Shown: positions 11,001 through 20,000 of the stretch, piece by piece | Position numbering within the stretch: position 1 is the first letter of the stretch | How the letters are laid out: every line of letters starts with the position of its first letter | Source: Kluyvera sp047971185 | GTDB lineage: Bacteria > Pseudomonadota > Gammaproteobacteria > Enterobacterales > Enterobacteriaceae | Assembly: GCF_047971185.1 (NCBI RefSeq) | Contig: NZ_JBKDZH010000032.1 | Span: forward strand, 100,113-164,112 | Reading direction: 5' to 3' | Length of the DNA stretch: 64,000 nucleotides | Translations under genes and position numbers: made by a program | The notes under the pieces: model-generated | Database searches by the model: none | What the model saw: only the letters and a program-made list of their open reading frames with translations | What the model was told of the DNA's origin: nothing

Positions 11001-14000
11001 CGCTGGCGAGATCTGACGTGGGGGTGAACGACCATGTTCCGTCGCCATTGACCACTGTCGACCCAATAGAGCTGCCGTTATCGTAGAAGTTGATAGTCGT
11101 GCCAGCCTGCGCGGTTCCGCGGAAGGTTGGCGTCGGATCGTTGGTATAGCCGCCGTTGGCGATCGGCCCCTCTACGGGAGCGACGTTATCGATCACTTCC
11201 AGACCGGTGATACCGCCGTTCAGCACCGAGGTATCAATGATTAAAGCGACCGATACTGAAACACCGCCTTCATTACCCGCAGCATCCATAATTTTGGCGG
11301 TGAAAGTATGGCTGCCATCGGCAAGCGGAGCCTCTGGGGTGAAGCTCCACGTACCCAGGCTACCGATCGTTGTGCTACCAATCAGCACGCCCTTGTCGTA
11401 GATATTGACCGTTGACCCTGCCTCGCTGGCCAGGGTCTCCCCCCTCACCGTTGGACGGTTCAAATCCGAAGTGGGCCCCAGAGGAAGGAGACCATCCGTC
11501 ACCGCTATTGCCGTGATCGCCAGCGGCGCGATCGTATCCACCGTGAACACCAGATTTCCGGAAGGGTTGCTGGTGTTACCGGCGGCATCCGTCGCCGTAA
11601 CGTAGTAGGTGTACTGGTTATTGCCAAGCGCAGTAGAGGGGGTGTATTCCCACCGCCCAGCAGCATCGGCGACGACCGTGTCGATCGCCGTTGGGGTTGC
11701 GCTGCCAATGCCCTGATAGATAGTGATCGTCGCGAAGGCTTCCGCCTTCCCACTCAGCACAGGCTGAGCATCGTTAGTCAGGCCGTTGGCGCTAATCGTC
11801 CCTTCATACCACGCGACGTCATCGGTCGCGGTAATGGTCGACGGCGTGGCCGGAGCGGTGGCATCAATACGCAGGATAAAGTCCGGCGTTGGCTCGCTGA
11901 CGTTACCGGCCTTATCGGTCACCGTGGTGGTCAGGTTGACGATGCCATCATCGAGCTTGCCCGTCGTAAAGGTCCATTTACCGTCGGGATCTGTTACGGT
12001 CACTTCGCCCAGATAGGTGGTGTCGTTATAGATTTTGACCGTGCTGCCCACTTCCGCATTGCCGGCCAGCGTTAGCGTGTTGTCGTTGGTGAGGTCGCCT
12101 GATGTTAATTCCCCCTCAATGTCACCCGTGACATCGTCGCTAACCGTCAGGCCCGTCACCGGATTGGGGGCCACGGAATCCACGGTAAAGCTAAATGGCG
12201 GCGAGGCGATGCTTTCATTGCCCGCCGCGTCGGTGGCCGTGGCGGTGATGACGTACTCTCGCTGGTCGAGCGCCGACGGATAGGTAAAGCTCCAGCTACC
12301 GTCAACCGTTGAGGCGGTGGTGGTTCCAAGCGGGGTTGCACCGTCATAAATGGTGATCAGGCTGCCCTTCTCCGCCGTGCCGCTGAAGGTTGGCGTCGTA
12401 TCTTTGGTATAACCCCCTGCGTCAACCGGTCCGCTGCCGACGGCAAGCGTTTCGCTAACCGTCACGACACCCATTGTCGCCGGTTTTTGCGTGTCGATAT
12501 TCAGCACCAGATCCGGCGAATGTTGGCTGACATTGCCCGCCGCATCGGTCGCCGTGACGCTAAAAGTATGTTGCGCGTCCGTCAGTTCCGCCGTGGTGTA
12601 GCTCCATTTACCGTCCGCCCCCGTTTGCACGCTATAAACCGGGTTGCCATCCTGATACACCGTCACCAGCGTGTTGCCTTCCGCCACGCCGCTGAGCGTT
12701 GGCGTTTTGTCATTGGTTAAGCCGCCGACGGGAATGGTTCCTTCATACAGACCCACGTTATCGGTGGCGACAATCGCCCCCGGCGCAACGGGCGCCACGG
12801 TATCAACAATAATCACAAACGGATCGGAAAGCGCGCTCTGGTTGCCTGCGGCATCTTCAACAATGGTGGTATATCGATGCGTTCCCTCGGTCAGCGGGGT
12901 AGTGACCGGATAGCTCCAGTCGCCATCATTATTGGCCGTGACGGTGGCCACCCACTTGCCATTATCAAACAGCAGTACCTTGCTGTTGCCCTCGGCGGTG
13001 CCGCTGATGATCGGCGTTGAATCATTGGTTGTGCCGCCGTTGGCGACGTTCGTGGTCACCGGCAGCACATCATCGGCGACCACAATGGTGGTCACCTTCA
13101 CGGGCTTGATGGTGTCCACCGTCAGCTCAAAGGCCTCTGAGGGGCCGCTGGTATTCCCGGCTTTATCGACCACCGTCGTGGTGATGCTGTAATCGCCATC
13201 GGTGAGCGTCGGCGTAAAGGCCCAGACGCCGTTATTGTCCGCCGTGACGCGTCCCAGCTCGGTGATCACGCCATTGTTATCACTGGAGATAATCACCACC
13301 GCGCCCGCTTCTGCGTTGCCGCTAAAGGTCGGGTTTTTGTCGTTGGTGCTGTCCCCGCTGGCTAACAGGCCGGTTACCGGCGAAATATCATCGCTGACCG
13401 TCATATTCGTGACGTTGGCAGGCGCGGTGGTATCAATCGTGATGTCAAAAACGGGCGACGCCGGGCCGATGTTGCCTGCGGCGTCGGTGGCCGTCGCGGT
13501 CAGATGATAGTCGCCATCTTTAAGATCGCTGGTCGGCGTAAAGCTCCAGCTGCCGTCGACTTTTGAAGCCTGGGCCGTCCCCAGCACCGCCTTGCCGTTA
13601 TAAATGGTCACGGTGCTGCCGGGCTCGGCAAAACCATTGAGCGTCGGCGTGGCGTCGTTAATATTTTGTCCGCTTTGAACGATCTGCTTCACCGGATCCG
13701 CATCGTCGGTCACCGTAAAGGTCGGCGCGCTGGTAGGCGCATTGGTATCCACTTCAATCACAAAGTCCGTCGCGGCGGTGCTGGTGTTACCGGCGGCATC
13801 CGTTACCGTCACCGTGATGCTATATTCCCCCTGGTCGAGCGGCGCTGGGGTGTAGCTCCAGCTGCCGTCGTTACCGGCGGTCACCGTGGTGAGCAGCACC
13901 AGGTCCGGCGCGCTCCCGCTATAGACCTCCACTTTGGCCCCCGGCTCTACCTTGCCGCTAAAGGTCGGGGTGGTGTCGTTGGTGCTGCCGCCGTTCGGGA

Positions 14001-17000
14001 CATTACCGATCACCGGCGCGACGTTATCGGTGATAAACAGCGCGGTAGAGACATCTGGCGCAACGGTATCCACGGTAAACACAAAGGGCGGCGACGCTAC
14101 GCTGACGTTGCCCGCTTCATCGGTTGCCGTGGCGGTCAGGCTGTAGTTGCCGTCCTTGAGCGACGGCGTCGGCGGTACGTTGGGCGCAAAACTCCAGTCG
14201 CCGTTGCTGTCGGCCTTGCCGGTCGCAATTAGCGTCGCGCCGTTGTACACATTGATAATGGTGTTCGGTTCAGCTTTGCCGCTGAGCGTCGGTAGCGTCT
14301 CGTTAATCGCCATGCCGCTGGTTAACACGCCCTGGCTATCGGTGACGGTAATGCCGCTAATCTTCTCGGGCGGGAGGGTATCGATAGTGACCGCAATCGC
14401 ATTGGAGCTTCCGCTGCTATTACCGGCCGCGTCGACCGCTTTGGCGGTGAGGGTATGCGGCCCTTCCTCGAGAACCGGCAGATTCAGGGACCACGTGCCG
14501 TCAGGGCCGGCAATCGTAGTGCCCAGTACCGTGGTGCCGTCGGTGTCATAAACCACGATGGTGGCGCCTTTTTCACCGACGCCGCTCAGGGTTGGCGAAG
14601 CGTTATTGATCGTGTCGCCATCCGCCAGCGTCACGCCATTGTTTTGCAGAATCACCCCGGTCATGGCTGACGGCGCGTTGGTGTCGACGGTAAAGATCGT
14701 CGCAGGAGAGGCGGTGCTGACGTTGCCGGCGGCATCGGTCGCGGTCGCGGTCAGGCTATATTGCTTATCGCCCAATAGGAACGTCGGCGTCGTTTTCCAG
14801 TTACCGTCCGCATCGGCCTTAGTGGTGGCGATCAGCGTGGTGCCGTTGGCATCCGTGTGATAGATATTGATGATGCTATTCGCCTCAGCGCGGCCGCTGA
14901 GGGTTGGCTGTTGATCGTTGGTACTGCCGTTGGCGCCGACCGTGCCAAGGGTTGGCAATTGGTTATCGGTGACGATGATCGCGCTAATCGGCGCCGGTGG
15001 TGTCAGGTCAATAACCACCACCGAAGGCTGAGAGGCGGCGCTCACGTTCCCCATTGCATCGGTGGCTTTTGCGGTAATGCTGTGCGGCCCTTCCGTGAGC
15101 GCGGCGATAGCCACCGACCATTCACCGTCTTTATCGGCCTGAACCGTGCCCAGAACCGTGGTGCCGTTAGTATCGTAAATATTCACGGTACTGAACGGCT
15201 CGCTGTTGCCGCGCACCGTCAGGGTGGTGTCATTGGTACTGCCGCCCGGCGCGACATCTCCGCTGTCCGCCGAGATGATGATACCGCTGACCGGCGTCGG
15301 CGGCGTGGTATCGATAGTCAGCGTAAACGCAGGCGACTTCGCGCTGATGTTTCCCGCCGCATCGGTGACCGTCGCGCTGAGGCTGTGCTGCCCATCACCC
15401 AACGGCAGCGTCGGGGTAAAGCTCCAGTCTCCCGAACCGTTTGCCTGTACGGTTCCCAGTACGGTGTTGCCATCGTAAATCGTTACCGTGGCGTTGTTTT
15501 CCGCTTTCCCTGTCAGCGTTGGCGTATTGTCGTTAGTGGTATCGCCATCATTCAGCACGCCGACCCCCGGCTCGCGGTCGTCCGACACCTCAAGGGCATC
15601 AATCGTGGCGGGCGCGCCGGTATCAACGTTCAGGTTAAACGCCGGCGATTCAGCGCTCTGGTTCCCCGCAGCGTCGCTGACGATTGTCGTTATTGCGTGT
15701 GAACCTTCGCCTAAGGCGTTGGGAATAAAGCCCCACTGGCCGTCTTCACCCACGGTCACGGTGCCGATAACGTTACCGTTGTCCTTAATCGTCACCGTCG
15801 TTCCCGGTTCAGCCGTGCCGCTAATGATAGGCGTCGGGTCATTGGTCGAGCCGCCGCTTTGCAGCTGGCCAATGCCCGGCGAGGCATCATCCACAATGCT
15901 CAGATTGCCGACCGGATCCGGCGCAGCGGTATCCACATATATGACGTACGGCTGGGAAGGTTCTGATGAAACGTTGTTGACCTCCAGCACGAAAGTCATG
16001 CTGTGCATCCCCTCGCCAAGCGCCGAAGTGGGCGACCAGGACCAGGTCGTTTCGCCGTTGAGGGTGACAGTCCCAACCAGTTTCCCCTGGTCATAGACCC
16101 GGATAGTGCCGGTGGTCGCGCCAGGCAAGCTTCCGCTAAAGACGGCGTGGCTATCGTTGGTTGTCCCACCGTTGGCGATGAGCCCGGTGCCAGGTAACAC
16201 ATTATCGGTGATGGTGACGTCGGTGATGGCATCCACCGTCGGCGCCACCGTGAGGGTAAAGGGCGGCGTGAAGGCGCTAGCGTTACCGGCGGCATCGGTC
16301 ACCTGGGTGATGATGCTGTGCGGGCCAGCGCTCAGCGGCGCATCGGGGGTAAAGGTCCACGCTTTATCGCTGCCGACCAGCGCCGTGCCCAACAGTTCAC
16401 CGTTATCGTAAATACTGACCGTGGTACCCGGCTCGGCGGTACCGCTAAAGGTTGGCGTGGTATCGTCGGTCTGGGAGGGATTATCTAACGGCCCCTGTAC
16501 TGCACCCACGTTATCCGTCACCGTCAGCCCCGCCACGGTATTCGGGGCCAGGGTATCCACGGTAATCTCCACCGCCGCCGTCGGCGCGCTAGTATTGCCT
16601 GCGCCGTCAACGGCGACCGCGCTCAGGCTGTGCGAGCCATCGGCCAGCGGCGTCGTCAGCTCTAACCCCCAGTTACCGTTCAGATCGGCCGTGGTGCGCG
16701 CAATCTCACGGTCACCATCATAGATAATCACCTGGACGCCGGGATCGGCCTTGCCGCTGAAGATCGGCGTATTGTCGTTGGTGGCTTCGCCGGAGACGAT
16801 GGTGCCGACATTCGGCGCTTCATTATCGGTGGCAATAAATAGCGTTACCGGCCCCGGCGCCCTGGTATCGACGCCGAGGACAAATTCCGGTGACGGCGCG
16901 CTGACGTTACCCGCCGCATCGGTTACGGTGGCGGTAATCGTATGCACGCCGTCGCCAAGCGGGGTGACCGGCGTGAATCCCCACTGCCCGTCGCTGCCCA

Positions 17001-20000
17001 CTTTGACGCTGCCCAGCACCTGAGCGCCGTCATACAGCGTGACGGTCGCGCCGGGTTCCGCGCTGCCGCTGATAATCGGCGTGCCGTCATTGGTCATACT
17101 GCCGTTGGTCAACTGGCCGACGACCGGCGCCCGGTCATCGACAAACACCAGATTCGTTACCGGATCGGGCACCGTGGTGTCCACCGTCAGCACAAACGGC
17201 TGCGACGGCGCGGACGGGCCGCTGCCGTTATCGACGGTAAAGGTCACGCTGTGCGCGCCCTCGCCCAGCGCCAATGACGGGGTAAAGCTCCATTGGCCGT
17301 TACTGTCCGCCTTGACGGTAGTCAGCAGCACGCCGTTGTCATACACGGCTATCGTGCTGTTGGCCGCCGCACTGCCGGTGAAGGTCGGCGTGACATCATT
17401 CGTCGCCGCGCCGTTAGCCAGCGTCCCCTGAACGGGGTCAGCATTATCGGTCACCACCAGTCCGCTAATCGGATCCGCCACCGGGGTAATCGTTAAATTA
17501 AACGCCGGCGAAGACGGGCTAACGTTACCCGCAGCGTCGGTGACCACGGTGGTGAATTGATGCTGACCGTTACTCAACGGCATCTCCGGGGTGAAAGTCC
17601 AGCTCCCGCCCGCATCGACCACAATCTGCCCCAGCAGCTTCGCGCCATCATAAATGCTGACGGTGCTATTCGGTTCCGCGCTACCCGAGAAGGTCGGCGT
17701 GGTATCGTCGGTGATACTGCCGCTGGTCAGCTTCTCCTGTACCGGCCCCGTATCATCAACCGCAGTGATGTTAATAGCGGCGCGCGGCGCAGAGGTATCA
17801 ACGCTAAACACCAGCTCTGCCGTCGGCTGGCTGGCATTCCCGGCGGCATCTATCGCCACCACGGTCAGCCCGTGAGGCCCATCGCTCAGCGGCGTCGTCA
17901 GCTCCAGCCCCCAGTGGCCGTTGGCATCGGTCACGGTGTGAGCAATCTCAATACCTTTATCATAAATAATGATGTCACTGCCCGGCTCCGCCTTACCGCT
18001 GAGCACCGGCGTCGCATCATTGGTGACGTCACCTGCCGTAATGGTGCCCACCACCGGCGCTTTATTATCCGTCACCAGCAGCTCTGTGACCGGATCGGGG
18101 GATTGGGTATCCACTACCAGCACAAAGTCGGGTGATGCAGCGCTTTCGTTGCCGGCGGCATCGGTGACAATGGTGGTGATCGTGTGCGAGCCTTCGCCAA
18201 GCGCGGATGTCGGGGTAAAGCCCCATTGCCCATCGTCACCGACCAGAACGGTACCGATAAGGCTGCTGCCGTCATAGATGCGCACCGTCGATCCCGGTTC
18301 GGCGGTACCGCTGATAATCGGCGTGCCGTCGTTCGTCAAATCCCCGCTGTTCAACTGGCCAATCTCCGGGTTGAGATCGTCAATCACCGTGATCTCGCCT
18401 GCGGCATCAGGGGCATGGGTATCAACGGTTAAAATATAGGGTTCCGACCTCGTCGCACCGTCATCGGCTGAGAAGGTAAAGCTATAGCGATCGTCCGCCA
18501 GCGCCGGCGGCGTGAAATGCCAGATACCCTGGTCATCAACGCTCACGGTGCCTGCTGATACTCCGTTGATATAAACGGTTATCGTGCCTGAGGCAGGACC
18601 TGTGCCGTTAAAGGTTGGCGTGGTGTCGTTGGTTGACGCGCCGTTTGCCAGCGTTGTGGATGGCAGATCGACGTTATCATCGACTGAGGTCACGGTAACG
18701 CTAGTCACCGGTGGGGCGATGGTCAGACTAAAAGGCGGCGACGCGGCGCTCTGGTTGCCCGCCGCGTCGGTGACCACGGTAGTGAACTCGAATTTTCCGC
18801 CCGCCAGTGGCGCATCAGGGGTAAAACGCCAGCTACCGTCAGCGGCTACGGTGGCGGTGCCCAGCAGCGTGGTTCCCTGATAAATACTGACCGTTGCACC
18901 GTCCTTCACGCTGCCAGCGGCGCCGCTAAAGGTGGGCGTACTGTCCGTCGTGGTATCGCCGGTTTTCAGCGTAACCGCCGAGCCGCCCGTATCGTCACTC
19001 ACCGTAAATTCGGCCATGGTTAGCGGTTTCACGGTATCAACGCTAAACAACAGCGGTTCGGTGGTTGGCCCAACGTTCCCGGCCCGGTCGGTGGCATTGG
19101 CGGTCAGACTGTGCGGGCCTTCGCCCAATACCGTGCTTAACTCAAGGCCCCAGTTGCCGCGATCGTCGACCAGCGCACTGCCGACCAGTTTGCCAAAATC
19201 ATAAATATTCACCACGCTGCCCGGCTCGGCCTTGCCGCTGATCACCGGCGTGTTATCGTTCGTGGTCTCGCCAGCCGAAATGGTGCCCAGCACCGGGGAC
19301 TGATTATCTGTGGCAATCACCAACGTGACCGCACCCGGCGCATGGGTATCAATCGTCACCACATACGCACCGCTCTTCCCGGAGCTGACATCCCCTTTGC
19401 TCACCGTGGTGGTAAAACTGTGCACCCCGTCGCTAAGCACGCCGGTGGTAAAGCTCCATGCCCCTTTGGCGTCTGCTTTTACGGAGCCTAAAAGGGTCTC
19501 GCCGTCATAGATGGTGACCGTTGCGTTTGCTAGCGCCACGCCGCTTAAGGTTGGCGTATTGTCATTGGTAAACCCGCCTTTGGCGACGGGCCCGATATTT
19601 TGCTCAACGTTATCGGTAATCGTCATCTCAGAGACGTTATCAACCTGATTCGGGCCGCTTTCTGGAGGCGTTGTGGTGCCGGGACCTGGGTCTGTGCCGG
19701 GGTCTGTACCGGGGTTAGTACCGGGATTACCATTCGGGTCGCTGCCCGGGTCGCCAGACGATTCGCTATCGGCACTGTGATGGTGATTACCCGAACTGCC
19801 AATACTTGCAGCCGCGGCAACCATACCCGCGCCAACCCCCAGAGCGCCGAAGATCCACGGCATGGCGCCTTCCGTGCTGCTCTGGGTTATCAGCAAGGTA
19901 TCGATATCCTGCAGCGGCGCGAAATGCAGGCCGGCGGCGGGTTCTTCTACCCACCACAGCGCGCCATTCTGGTCTTCAAACACCAGTTCACTGCCATTCC

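Noticed and set aside
7770..19650. Regular repeats that might suggest a CRISPR array or satellite
   Set aside because: The period is about 300 nt, repeats are coding Ig domains in one open frame, and there are no short identical repeats with unique spacers.
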